The position numbers and the translations under genes are program-made. A stretch of 64,000 nucleotides of DNA from Bostrychus sinensis (Eukaryota; Chordata; Actinopteri; Gobiiformes; Eleotridae). Every line of letters starts with the position of its first letter. Positions within the stretch are counted from its first letter, which is position 1. The notes under the pieces were generated by a model. The model did not search any database. It was given only the letters and a program-made list of their open reading frames with translations, and had not been told where the DNA came from. The stretch spans positions 13,149,263 through 13,213,262 of the forward strand of contig CM036239.1 of the NCBI GenBank assembly GCA_020698575.1, read 5' to 3'. Shown one piece after another: positions 22,868-49,645 of this stretch.

Positions 22868-25800
22868 TTAGTTGCTCACAGCAGCCTCGGGACCAGCAGC
22901 AGTAGGGATGCGAGGCATTTTCTTGACTGGACTGGGGATATGCTGTAAAATCAAATGGTACAATAAATGTATGAAAGTTACACAAACTGGTATACACTGG
23001 CAAGTACAAATATATTATTTATTATTACAGCTCTATTTGGTCATGACATTAATGGAAGCTCCGAAATAGCTGTATTGCCCTGTATAATGATATCCAACCC
23101 ATTATAAAAAAAAAAATGTTACTCCATTAAAATACATAGAATAAACAAAATATCTGGTCCTTGCTGTGTCATTACCTCTGAGGTTGTACTTGAGCGAATA
23201 AGCTCTGGCTCTGCCTGCAGCTCACAATCCAGAGATCTGCGGGCATATTCCCGTCTGTGTTTTTCATCCACACGAGTTAGGTACCAGGTTCCTGGGAAGA
23301 GATCATCAACTGGACCACGAGGAACATAGCTGGCTGTATAGGAAAAATACAGATTATGTGTCAATTTTTATGTATTAAAACTAGGGATGTAACGATATCC
23401 ATATCTCACAGTGTGGTATTATCACGGTATTAACCTCAGAGTATGATATTTATTGCGATATTGTGGGGCTCACAGGTATTGTGGAAATGCTCACAATAAA
23501 CATTTATTATATAAAATTGCCCTGCCAAGCCCTTGGTGCAATAAATATTGTCATATTTAATTTTTTATCTGCTCTAAAGTGTGAGCAATAACTTTTCATC
23601 TGGGTCACATTAGTTTTGTCTGACAACAAAAAGCTTTAAACAGCAGCTCAAACAAGTGACATGAGCAATAAGTGCATTTTCCTCTTCTTATACATCAATG
23701 GCCATGAGGCTTTTGTAGTAAACAAACAGCACATCTTTCAGACAGTGCTGCTCAGGAGTCAGTGCAGACGCAAGTATTCAGTTTGCTTTATCCACAAATG
23801 CCTGCTCACACCGGAGTTTTCAGTTTAATAGTTTTCAGTGCAAGTCCAGCCTGAGCCTGAAGTTCGCTCCTCTGAGGCTAACGGTGCACATGGAAACGCA
23901 GAGAGAGAGGCAATGAACAAACAAAGCAACGCAGTGTCACGGGTGAAAGAAAAAAGTTTGTTTAGTAACCCTTTAGATCCTCCGCTACATAAAACAACCA
24001 CGAGTCTTATTTATCTTGGTAACGCTACTAAAAACAGTGGCCTCCTCCACCATGTTGGTTCATGTTTTGGCTGTGCTCAGGCACAAACAGAGCAAACAAT
24101 CATAGTTTATGTAGTTCTCTCTGCTTTTTACCCCACCACTGCAACAAAACCATAACAATGTTGAGAGACTTGCTATCACGATATTGCGATATCGCCAATA
24201 CTGTTACATCCCCAATTAAAACATTTAGTGGTCAACAGTGTGCATACCCAAATGATGGGTCTCTTCCCTTAGTTTCATGTTTTCAGAAAAGACAGCTGGA
24301 GAAACTTTCTTCCTTGATTTGAGTCTGACCTGCAGGTCACTTAAACTACATATAAGTTTGTCCAAACTGGACCCTGTAAAAAAAAAAATAAAAAAAAAAG
24401 TTAGAATTAATCCAGACTAATTAGGTGTAAAATCTGAGTGCTATAATTTGATGTAGTTGTCATCACTGAGCAACACAAAACTTACCAGGTGTGTGGTCCT
24501 GAGTGACACGGAGAGAGTACAGAGTAGCTGCAAATCCTGATCCATAAGAGAAAACTCCAATTCTTTGACCTGCCATCTGTGCTGGAGTTTGCCTGCAAAA
24601 CAGGCAGGACGTGAGTACAGCAACATGCAACCTTTAACACATAAACTAACAAAGTAAACCCCCAATCTTCTCACACTGATTGGACCCCAGGTTGGCTGAC
24701 ACCTGACTCCAATTAGCTCTTGAAGAGGTCACTATCCTAGGGGTTCCAATAATTTTTCTACCCTGTACTGTGATCATTTACATAAATGCTCAATAAAAAC
24801 ATAAAAAATGACATTTTTTTGCAGCATTAGTTTAAGCAGACTGTGTCTGTCTGTTGTTGTGACTTAGATGAAGATCAGATCACATTTTATGACCAAATCA
24901 TACAAAAATCCTAGTATTTCCGAGGGGTGCCAATGCTTTTTCTTTCCACTGTATGTAAATATACTGAACATATGTGTCAGGCATTTGCTTGATTGACCAC
25001 ATATAAAGTATACCTTAACCTTAACATATACCGAAAAAACAATTAACACTAAACTTAAACAAGCTCATCAATACTGTACATACTGTGCAATAAGCGATGC
25101 TAGACAACCATAGACTGATGGGGTATACATGTTTCCATTCTGATTTGAAATTAGTAGGGACAGCTTAGTCTTCCTCTCAAACAGGTCAGCACTGGCCTTC
25201 ATGAAGGCCTTCTCCACATCTCGGTCAAAGTAAGTCTCTTCTGGCTTGACATCTCTGTAATTCAAATTAAAATTACTTAAAACTGAATCAGTGCAACATC
25301 ACTGTAAAAGAACAAGGCAGTTTTGGTTACCTAAAAGCGTCTAGGCCAGTGAAGGGTCCTGTCTCTGTGTTAGGGTTTGGGTGGCTCAGGAAGTCATTCA
25401 GCATTAACCTGGCCAGAGACTTCTGAACAAGTTTGCAGTATGGAGAGTGGAATACTAAATAGCCGAAGTCCTCCAGGCTGAAATGCTTTTCTAAACCCTC
25501 TGTCAAAAAATGCACCAAGCAACATCAATTCAGATTACCCAACTCAAACAACCAGCTTTATCAATTTCCTCTATATAGCAGATCCTCTGAAAGCATTGGG
25601 CCCAACTTTCACTTGTCACCTAGATCAACATTTTGTCATGTGCCTGCTTTCAGAACACACCGAGTAGTGCTTGCTTTTCTGTACACAAATAAAGTTGCGT
25701 TCACTTTTAATATGTCCATTTGACAAGATACCAGAGGCAGAAACTAGTACAACAAGCAGATTTGGAAAAAATGTTACTAATGAGAGCGGTATTGTGCATA

Positions 25801-26293
25801 TTGTGTTAATAAGTTTTTATTAAACTGTTTTCACAGTCACTGAACTTGGGTAAACTTCTTAGCAAAAAAAGCCATGTCAAAATCCTGTAGGTGACATTCT
25901 AAACCCTCTTAACTAATTAAACCATTAACTGTCCAGGAGCTCCTCAGAGTCTAACTTATACCTGTAATGAAATAGCTCCTATTGAGCAAAAGCTAACCAA
26001 TGTACTTAAGCTACCAATTTAGTCAGATTTTTTACTTGATATTAACCTAATTCAAGAGAAATGGCCTCACCTGTTTGCCATTGTGCATGGATCTTGTTGC
26101 GGTATACAGAATAACAACGGTCCAAGGCACTAAGGTAGCACTCTATGGAGAGCTTTCCATCTACCACAGGATACTCTGAAACCATGTCTGGTTTATAGAA
26201 GTCATATGCATGCTGCATGTGGGTTCCTCGAAGACCTGACATTAGACATGTTATCAACAAGAGCAGAGTAAATAATCAATATGGTACACTTCA

Positions 26294-26327
<34 letters not shown>

Positions 26328-27093
26328 TATAATTTACCTTTTGCAAAAATGCAAAAAGGTAAAGTTGGTCACTGATTTCATATAACTACTTAACTCCAAT
26401 GAACTGACCTCTTTCAAAGGCTAAAGGAGCATTTGGTCCCACAAGCATAGCCACAGCGCCGGCCCCACCTGTGGGTCGTGCACTTCCAGTGGCATAGACA
26501 GCAATATCCCCAGCTACAACCAAAGCATAACGCCCTAAAAAAAGAAGAGTTTTATTACCTTACAAGCATAACTATTTAACAACACATCAACAAAAAGTTT
26601 TGGTGACACACTGCAAAGACATGGATATAGGCAAGGTCACTCACCATCCCATGAGCTGGACTCTACCCAGTTGACGGCATTGAAGAGTGCTGCTGTGCCA
26701 CCATAACACGCATTGGTTGTGTCAATACCCTCCACATCTGTGTTACCACAGTCCTCAAACAACTGCATAAGAACAGTCTTCACAGATTTGGACTTGTCAA
26801 TAATTGTCTCAGTTCCAACCTCAAGTCGTCCCACACTGTCATAAGACAAGCCATTCCTCTCCATTAACCTCTGGACCACAGTCAAGCACAGAGAGTTGAT
26901 GTCTTCCCGGTCCGAACAGAAACCCATACCAGCTTGGCCCAAGCCCACTGTGTATTTTCCTGCTGAAACGCCATCAAACTGCTCCAGTTCAGTCTGGTCC
27001 ACATATTGGGAGGGAATGTACAACTCCATGGCAATGATTCCCACATCTTTGGGCCATGGTCCCAAGCAGCTGATTGGAGCTGATCCAGGCATC
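22868..27093 (-). CDS. hmgcs1: Hydroxymethylglutaryl-CoA synthase, cytosolic
   Basis: It condenses acetyl-CoA with acetoacetyl-CoA to HMG-CoA in the cytosol, the step before HMG-CoA reductase in sterol synthesis. Nine coding exons join in frame: 26645-27093 (ATG at 27092), 26409-26534, 26071-26235, 25331-25499, 25084-25254, 24486-24592, 24248-24373, 23176-23333 and 22868-22942. The total is 1545 nt, 514 residues, against about 520 in mammals. The catalytic residues are in register: Glu95 in VGTETIIDKSKSVKT, Cys129 in TTNACYGGTA, and His264 in FHSPYCKLVQKSLAR. There is no mitochondrial presequence, so this is the cytosolic and not the ketogenic form. The start exon begins one base before the ATG after an acceptor, so the 5' UTR lies in an upstream exon. 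Introns hold a hAT element (between exons 8 and 7) and a Tc1 terminal fragment. Confidence 0.97.
23382..24214. mobile_element. hAT-type non-autonomous element in an hmgcs1 intron
   Basis: The left end TAGGGATGTAACGATATCC and the right end (complement TGGGGATGTAACAGTATTG) are inverted matches. A perfect 8-bp duplication ATTAAAAC flanks it (23374-23381, 24215-24222). The 833-bp inside has a 105-codon open stretch but no recognisable transposase. The right edge lies only 33 bp from the exon at 24248-24373, just past that exon's splice donor. Confidence 0.92.
24645..24951 (-). mobile_element. Terminal fragment of a Tc1-like element (same family as 32125-33654)
   Basis: About 300 bp match the reverse complement of the left arm of the ythdc2-intron element, including the blocks CACTGATTGGACCCCAGG and TATCCTAGGGGTTCCAATA and the end CTTTCCACTG followed by TA. 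The right part of the element is missing. The left limit is approximate. It lies in the hmgcs1 intron 24593-25083. Confidence 0.8.
26299..26326. repeat. ATA/TAA microsatellite in an hmgcs1 intron
   Basis: About nine AAT repeats followed by a short TA stretch. Confidence 0.9.
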
Positions 27094-27844
27094 CTGTAAC
27101 AATCAGGAGATATTTTCTCATATGTATGTTTAATGCTAATTTGTCCATATGACTGTTACTAGCAGGACATAAAATATAGCGAGGTGCTGTTAGGAACTAT
27201 GCAACATATAACTGAGCTTACTGATTATGCTAAAATAGCAGCAAGTCTATATACATAAAATGTATGCGCACTAAACACGCAAAATGTGTAAGCTAACCCG
27301 ACAACATATTAGATTGTTATTACAGGTTATTTTGTCATAATAAGGCACGCCTCAACCACTGGATGTAACGGATTCACAAACGTGGGGAACCGTAGTGTTT
27401 GGAATGGGACTAGACTGGAGACCACAACTAGGTGAAAGGGCAACAGGATTTTCCCCTACTTAAGCAACGTTAAAGTCATTTGAATGACGCATAAATAACA
27501 GGAATATCTTAAAATACCTAAAGCCAAGCTTAACGACACTTAAACACAATGTTTGCTGAAACCAAAAACACATTTAAAAACACCTTTAACTATTGCAACC
27601 CGGACGAAATATGTGACGGAACTGTTTCCTATGAACGCTTGGGATAAAATTTACTTTTAGACATTACATTAAAATCAATACATATCATTTTATAAGCCAG
27701 TTATGTACACAGAAGTGCTTATATTTTTTATAAATAACATATGGCACAACTGTGTGTTTGTAAAGACTTTAACGACAGAAGACGTTGAAGAATTAACACA
27801 TTTGGACAACTTTCTTTAAAATGTGAGCTACTAATACTTCTTAC

Positions 27845-27950
27845 CTCTTAGTTTGTTCTCCAGGGATGGTAAAAGTTACCAGTCCAATATTATATCCACT
27901 CAATCCTTCCGTCCTTGTGAAACAAGCAGCAGAGTATTTATGTGAGACGA
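27845..27950 (-). other. hmgcs1: hmgcs1 non-coding first exon and transcription start region
   Basis: On the minus strand the sequence AACTAAGAG|GTAAGAAG gives a strong donor at 27844, which pairs with the acceptor at 27094 before the ATG exon. Upstream stands CATAAATAC (near 27934-27942), a TATA-like element, so the start site is probably about 30 bp downstream of it. The first intron (27094-27844) shows nothing else recognisable. Confidence 0.65.
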
Positions 27951-27954
27951 CGGC

Positions 27955-28160
27955 AGGGCACGGTCCAGCCTGCGCTCACACGGTGCCTGACGCGCCCTCC
28001 AATCACAACTCACTTCCTCTCTTCAGCAGGCGGCGTTACGCATGGCGCAGGTATCTGACCAATCAAAATCAAGGAAACACTACCACGCGCCGGATCCGTG
28101 CTAGTGGACCAATAACGTGGCGTGTACGATGTCTGGTGAGAAAGACACGACCAATCTCAC
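27955..28160 (-). promoter_or_regulatory. hmgcs1: hmgcs1 promoter with four inverted CCAAT boxes
   Basis: CCAAT occurs on the plus strand at 27999-28003, 28059-28063, 28109-28113 and 28151-28155, all inverted (ATTGG) with respect to hmgcs1, spaced 60, 50 and 42 bp. The block is CpG-richer than its surroundings. NF-Y bound to inverted CCAAT is a known partner of SREBP at sterol genes, including mammalian HMGCS1. I do not see a textbook SRE; the nearest candidate is TCACACGGTGCC at about 27976-27987. Confidence 0.55.
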
Positions 28161-28659
28161 TGCAGTTATCATTTCTGGCGCGGGGGGCAGCCCAGTCCAG
28201 ACAACACTAATGTATGGAAAATGTAACAAGAAACATTCAGCATTTGGGCTATTGCATATCACGAATTTTGTCCAAAAGAAATGTATTCAGTAACAATGTC
28301 TAATCCGTATAGTCACATAAGTAAACATAAAACTGCATCTAATGCCCAAACCTCTCCCCAAAAAACTTAAGTTGTGGTCCATAGGCCAATACAATTATTG
28401 GACGCAGAATGCATTGTGCTAAACCAATTAATATTTTAAAGTAGGATGCTCTCTGAGAATGACACCATCTTAACCTTTCAATTTGACTCCTGGTGGGACA
28501 AATTCAAAGTCTAATTCTAGAGCAAAAATAAATTCATTTTACTTGCCAGCGATGTCCTCGATTTAGAAACTTCAGCATCAACCAAAATAACACACACAAA
28601 TATATTATACTGTATTTAGCCTGGTAATGAGTTTATACACAAACAAACTTAAAAATAAA

Positions 28660-30253
28660 GACTATAAAGAACTTTATTTATTTGTTATTAATACATTTGA
28701 AAACCTAATACAATTTTGTCTTGAGTATCTTCAAGAACAACAAACTTTGGTTTTGAAGATAAAATGACAAAATAATTTCTGAACATAGTCATAACAACAG
28801 TACAGGTTAGGCAGAGTGACACTGTTCACAGTAGATACTATTAAGCATGTCACAGCATCAGTAATGAATAAATAGAAACTCTTCTAACACACAACAAAAT
28901 AATTTTCTCTGCAGAAGATTGACAATAGGCTGCATTCACTTTTCTAAAGGGCACATAGATGGAGGCAGGCTAAAATTCTATGATACTGATATTTTTATTG
29001 AAATTGCAGCTTAAGTGTCAATATGCTGATGTTTTGGTGTGGTTTATGGTCAATATATCTACAATTATTGGGCCTATTGACAGGCAACAAAAGCTGACTT
29101 TTAAGTCCTGCCAGCGCAAATTAACTAAAGTGAAAAGATTTTTGTCACTATTGATGGGCGAGTAGTTGTGACGTTCATTCACACAGATGTTATTAGTGGA
29201 CAGGTCTTCAAGCCATATGAAAAATATTGTTCCAATTGCTAACCAAATATGATCAGGTTCAAACTTGAGGGATTTTCAGTTTGGATATTTAAAAAAATCT
29301 TTCTACCCTACAGACTCTTTTAGTGTTAAATGGAGGATTTAGTGCTACCAACATCGTAAATTCTAAATAATCAAGATAGTTTTGGCAACTGGGAATAACT
29401 TTTCCAATGCAAGTAACATCAGAGCCTAGTTAGATAATGCAAGTAATGAGTGCTGTGAATGCTAAATGTTTAGCCATTTTATTTAAGTAGCAATTAGCGT
29501 CTATAATTAGCATGTAGCCTAAGCTAAACAACACCCAATTTACATTTCTTAATTTCAATGTTCTGTAGAACAAGTAGTTACAGAAATGTGGTGGATCACA
29601 ATAGTTTGACATTGCATGCTTAGATTTAATTCATAAATCACCATAAAGCCTACTTTAATAAGTTCACTTTAGCAAATGGAATTCAGATCATGACATTCAG
29701 GTCTGGATCAGAGTAATTGTGATGAATACATAAACAACAGCCATTCGTTCCTGCAGTCCAAAAACATATATTCATATTTTTATTTTGCTCCCTCTTAAAA
29801 ATCTATGGGATAGAATGTTAATCTTGGTACCAAGCTGCGTGTGCAACTTTTTAAAAATACATCACTTCTGGAAGGGTCTCTAGAGTAATTACTGGCTCCT
29901 ACCGTCCATCTGAGTTTTTGACATCAGGCTCTAGAGCGTGAACGCAACCTACTGAACGGTTGCACCAAATTAACTGCAAAACATGTCATAATAAGCTGTA
30001 TACAGATACAGACATCTTTGAATAAAATTAATTGTTTAAGTGGTAGGTGTGTAAACAATTATGCAAAATAATTAATGTCAGTAATTTCAAAAAAGTTGCA
30101 TGTAAACATTTTGACTTCAGTTTTGAACTAAAACGTGAAAAAACTTTAAATACAATCCCTTACTGAAGAGTGATTTAAACTCACCCGTTTTGATTGACAT
30201 AGTTTCATTATTGTGCAAGAATCTGGTTATGTCAACGTGGCAGTGCTTTTCTC
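28660..30253 (-). other. ythdc2: ythdc2 3' UTR (probable)
   Basis: From the stop codon at 30254 the minus strand runs to AATAAA at 28673-28678, giving about 1.6 kb of UTR. No splice signals or recognisable repeats lie within. About 500 bp then separate it from the hmgcs1 promoter block (28160-28660), in which I see nothing definable. Confidence 0.5.
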
Positions 30254-45387
<15,134 letters not shown>

Positions 45388-45839
45388 CTGTAAAAATGTT
45401 TGGTAAAACAATATATTGTACATTACAATTAATTTATGATGCTGCTATACACATATATACACATGTATAATGTAAATAACAAAATAATGCGTGTAAAACT
45501 AAGAGTAAGACAAACTTCTTAAGTCTTGATCTAAAAGCTCAAGCTAAGGATTTTTTACACTGACTACTGTTAATACAAAACGCCTGCTATAATAAACATG
45601 CATTCTTTTTCGTGAATAACTTAATTATATTTTCTTTCGGGAAACATTTGCTGCCAGATAAGCTAGGACATGGTTTAAAGTCTCAACTTATCTACAAGTC
45701 AAATGTACTTGTAAGCGAAAGCTAGTACCTGTCTATATACACATGTATTTTAGCAAGACTAACGACTTTACAATGAACGACAGATAGTTATAATGGGCAA
45801 ATGAAGTCAAAGAATAAATTAACGGTGTTACTGTGCCTG

Positions 45840-45955
45840 GGGTATTTCTCTGATAATTATTTTGTCTCCATCGAAGACAGGGCTCAGGGCTCTGGGCTCT
45901 TGTCTCTGTTGTCTCTGCTTCAATGGCCGCCAAGAAAACTGTACTTCCGGTACAA
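45840..45955 (-). promoter_or_regulatory. ythdc2: Probable ythdc2 promoter and non-coding first exon
   Basis: The ATG exon begins with an acceptor at 45388, so an upstream exon is needed. About 560 bp upstream the minus strand has CCGGAAGT (45943-45950), an ETS site, followed by GCGGCCAT (45923-45930), a YY1-like core, the pairing seen at many TATA-less housekeeping start sites. The donor is not clear. Confidence 0.45.
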
Positions 45956-47268
45956 AATAAAAGTTTAAGTTTAAGTTTTCTCTCTACAGTGACAATAAGC
46001 TTTATAAACATTAAATATGAAAAAATCTTGTCGTATGCTCTTCGGTTCACATCATAACTTACTCTCTTCTGATTTACATCCCTCTTTTAATGATGCTCCT
46101 TAGTGCAGAAAGGTGATGCTATAAAATACCTTGCAGAGGTGTGGACTTGAAAGTCATGACTTGGACTCGAGTCACTAATTTGATGACTTTAGACTCGACT
46201 TGATGAAATGGACTAAGACTTGAGACTCGACTTGGACTTGAACACCAATGACTTGGGACTTGATTCGGACTTGAGCCCTGTGACTTGAGAAGACTTGATT
46301 CTTCTCAAAGAAATAAAAGTATGATTTTTTTTTAAGTGTGCGAGAAACAATTAGCCTAATTAAACTCCTTGCGCAGTAATGGTGGGTGTTTTCTGATGCA
46401 CATTTCAAAGTGTATTGAGCTGTAGCAGCACATGACATTTTGACATAACGGCAGAGGAAATTTTAAGCTTTATGTCAGTCTTTGTTTCGTGTTGATAGAC
46501 TCAGAAATCACAGAGATACGGAGCCTTAAAATTTTACAACTATTAATAATATCAAAAACACGCGCCTCTAATTATAACGCTCTATCGTCGAGAACTCGCG
46601 GACTTTTCACACAGTTCCTCCGATGTTTTACTCCAAACACAATCATACAAGAGTTATTTAGTCACCAGAACTTAGTTTTAATGTCAGAGGGACGCGGACG
46701 GAGCTGCTGCCTCTGTGACCCTCCCTCTCCTCACAGCTGAGAGCAGCTCACCCCAGACACAGAAATGAGGCGTTCAGGTGCAGACATGAGGCGTTCAGGT
46801 GCAGATTACACTTAATAAAAACTAAAACAAAATCAACAAATAAAAAAAAAGTAATAATAATAATAATAATTTAAAAGTAATAAATAATCATTTGCAATAG
46901 AGGTCTTAAGGCGAATATCTGGAGTCTGAGAGAGCCTCCGTGAATCACGTGACGCACACGCGGCTTAATGTGATTACACAGAGATCTTTACCTGTGCACG
47001 GTGAGCTCAGACAGTAAACAGTGAAAAATGAACACCAGCTGGAGCTTTCTGCAGTGTTGCCTCTGTGTTGGGGCTGGAGCTCATGGCTCTGACCATACAT
47101 CATGAACCTTCAGTACCACTTTTTCCCAAAGGTGTCGCTATTCAGTAAACTGAATAGTGAGCAGTATTCACTTTGTAAATCTTCAAATGTGAGAGAATGA
47201 CTCTTATTTGAAGCCTGTGAACATCTGGCAAGACCAGAAGAGTACAGTTTATTGGTACAGTGAATAAA

Positions 47269-48645
47269 CACTGCTCAAAAAAATAAATTAAAGTGGAAAA
47301 ACCCACTACAGGCTGATCCAACTTTGATGTAATGTCCTCAAAACAAGTCAAAATGAGGCTCAGTAGTGTGTGTGGCCTCCTCGTGCCTGTATGACCTCCC
47401 TACAACACCTGGGCATGCTCCTGATGAGGTGGCGGATGGTCTCCTGAGGGATCTCCTCCCTGACCTGGACTAAAGCATCCGCCAACTCCTGGACAGGCTG
47501 TGGTGCAACGTGGCGTTGCTGGATGGAGCGAGACATGATGTCCCAGATGTGCTCAATTGGATTCAGGTCTGGGGAACGGGCGGCCAGTCCATAGCATCAA
47601 TGCCTTCGTCTCGCAGGAACTGCTGACACACTCCAGCCACATGAGGTCTAGCATTGTCTTGCATTAGGAGGAACCCAGGGCCAACTGCACCAGCATATGG
47701 TCTCACAAGGGGTCTGAGGATCTCATCTCGGTACCTAATGGCAGTCAGGCTACCTCTGGCGAGCACATGGAGGGCTGTGTGGACCCCCAAAGAAATGCCA
47801 CCCCACACCATTACTGGCCCACTGCCAAACCGGTCATGCTGGAGGATGCTGCAGGCAGCAGAACGTTCTCCACGGTGTCTCCAGACTCTGTCACGTCTGT
47901 CACATGTGCTCAGTGTGAACCTGCTTTCATCTGTGAAGAGCACAGGGCGCCAGTGGCGAATTTGCCAATCTTGGTGTTCTCTGGCAAATGCCAACCACCT
48001 GTGGACGTCGGGCCCTCATACCATCCTCATGGAGTCTGTTTCTGACCTGTTTGAGCAGACACATGCACATTTGTGGCCTGCTGGAGGTCATTTTGCAGGG
48101 CTCTGGCAGTGCTCCTCCTGTTCCTCCTTACACAAAGGAGGAGGTAGAGTTCCTGCTGCTGGGTTGTTGCCCTCCTACGGCCTCCTCCACGCCTCCTGAT
48201 GTACTGGCCTGTCTCCTGGTAGCGCCTCCATGCTCTGGACACTACGCTGATAGACACAGCAAACCTTCTTGCCACAGCTCGCATTGATGTGCCATCCTGG
48301 ATGAGCTGCACTACCTGAGTCACTTGTGTGGGTTGTAGACTCCGTCTCATGCTACCACTAGAGTGAAAGCACCACCATCATTCAAAAGTGACCAAAATAT
48401 CAGCCAGAAAGCATAGGAACTGAGAAGTGGTCTGTGGTCACCTCTTGCAGAACCACTCCTTTATTGGGGGAGTCTTGCTATTTGCCTATAATTTCCACCT
48501 GTTGTCTGTTCCATTTGCACAACAGCAGTGAAACTGATGTCACTCAGTGTTGATTCCTAAGTGGACAGTTTGATTTCACAGAAGTGTGATTGACTTGGAG
48601 TTACATTGTGTTGTTGAAGTGTTCCCTTTATTTTTTTGAGCAGTG
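47269..48645 (-). mobile_element. Tc1-like transposon nested in the hAT element
   Basis: The ends CACTGCTCAAAAAAATAAA and TTTATTTTTTTGAGCAGTG are inverted matches; TA follows the right end (48646-48647), while the left TA has decayed. Length is 1377 bp. The transposase lies on the minus strand (see separate entry). Confidence 0.92.
47365..48350 (-). pseudogene. Tc1-like transposase, frameshifted
   Basis: From ATG at 48350 the protein begins MRRSLQPTQVTQVVQLIQDG, a helix-turn-helix region with AVARRFAVSISVVSRAWRRY. The frame breaks near 48030 (an extra base after VSAQT) and again near 48000, then resumes as FAREHQDWQIRHWRPVLFTD with the first catalytic Asp in FTDESRF and the second in LLMQDNARPH. 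A further one-base loss near 47570 puts the segment with the third acidic residue (PDLNPIEH) in another frame. It would be about 330 residues if intact. Three shifts but few stops suggest a fairly young dead copy. Confidence 0.88.
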
Positions 48646-49137
48646 TACAATGTACTGGTGAGGTATTTAGCTTTATTGTACATCACTGATACTAAAGAAC
48701 TTGGCTTTACTTTTAAAGTATTCAGAAACCTGTTTTCTGTGTAGGCCTCTTCTAGTCTTAAGGTGTTACAATAAATTGTAAATAACTAAATAATAAATTA
48801 AAATAAAAATAATAAATTAAAATAGTACAGCAAACTATTTACCATCTGTTTATCATATATTTATTTTTCTAAGGTGGGACATGAGAGTAAATTCAACAAT
48901 ATAAATATTGACAAAATTGACAAAGTGACAAATATTAAGTTTGGAGTCCTAAGGGTTAAAGACTTGAAAGGACTCGAAACAGAAAGTGTAGGACTTGTGA
49001 CTCGACTTGGACTTGTGAGGCATTGACTTGGGACTTGACTCGGACTTGAGGCCAAAGACTTGAGACTTACTTGTGACTTGCAAAACAGTGACTTGGTCCC
49101 ACCTCTGATACCTTGGACTCTGGGTGGACCCTCACAT

Positions 49138-49637
49138 CAGTGGTGGAAGAAGTACTTAATTATGTTAAAGTACAGATAAAGGAGCAAATATTTACTCAAG
49201 GAAAAGTAAAAGTAGAACATGAACAATTCTACTTAAGTAAAAGTATAAAAGTACTTACTTTGAAATGTACTGTAAAAAAGTTAAGGTATTTCGAGATACT
49301 AATGAATGTGTTAAATGTGAGAGTGCAACAGAACAGACTGAATCTGTAGATGAGGTTTTCCTGAAAAGTACTACTTTACTGCATCTTTTATACTTGTATT
49401 GTGAGTCTACACTGACAAGGTAAAAACACGTTTTTAAGCCAAACTCAAAATACTTTTTCAAACCAACTACAACCAAATGTAGTGGAGTAAAAAGTACAGA
49501 TACGTGCTCTAAAATGTAGTGAAGTAAAAGTAAAAGTAGTACCCCTTGTAAAATTTTCTCAAATAAAGTACATATACATGAAAACTGTACTTAAGTAAAG
49601 TAACTAAGTACTTTTACTTCGTTACATTCCACCACTG
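49138..49637. mobile_element. hAT MITE rich in AGTACTTTTACTT words
   Basis: The 500-bp element starts CAGTGGTGGAAGAAGTACTT and ends TTACATTCCACCACTG. A perfect 8-bp duplication CCTCACAT flanks it (49130-49137, 49638-49645). Its inside is made of AAGTAC/GTACTT words. The family is widespread in fish. Confidence 0.93.
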
Positions 49638-49645
49638 CCTCACAT

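Larger units (their letters stand above)
46134..49107. mobile_element. Large hAT-type element with a Tc1-like element nested in it
   Basis: The ends CAGAGGTGTGGACTTG and GACTTGGTCCCACCTCTG are inverted matches, and a perfect 8-bp duplication ATACCTTG flanks them (46126-46133, 49108-49115). Both subterminal regions are rich in GACTTG/GACTCG words (46140-46300, 48960-49100), likely transposase-binding repeats. No hAT transposase is readable. A short direct repeat (ATGAGGCGTTCAGGTGCAGA, twice) sits at 46766-46806. The Tc1 element occupies 47269-48645. Confidence 0.9.

Noticed and set aside
27866..28210. 114-codon plus-strand frame
   Set aside because: It overlaps the hmgcs1 first exon and promoter; no family likeness and rich in Arg/Pro as expected from CpG-rich DNA.
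47654..48199. 181-codon plus-strand frame
   Set aside because: Antisense shadow of the Tc1 transposase, whose motifs are clear on the minus strand.
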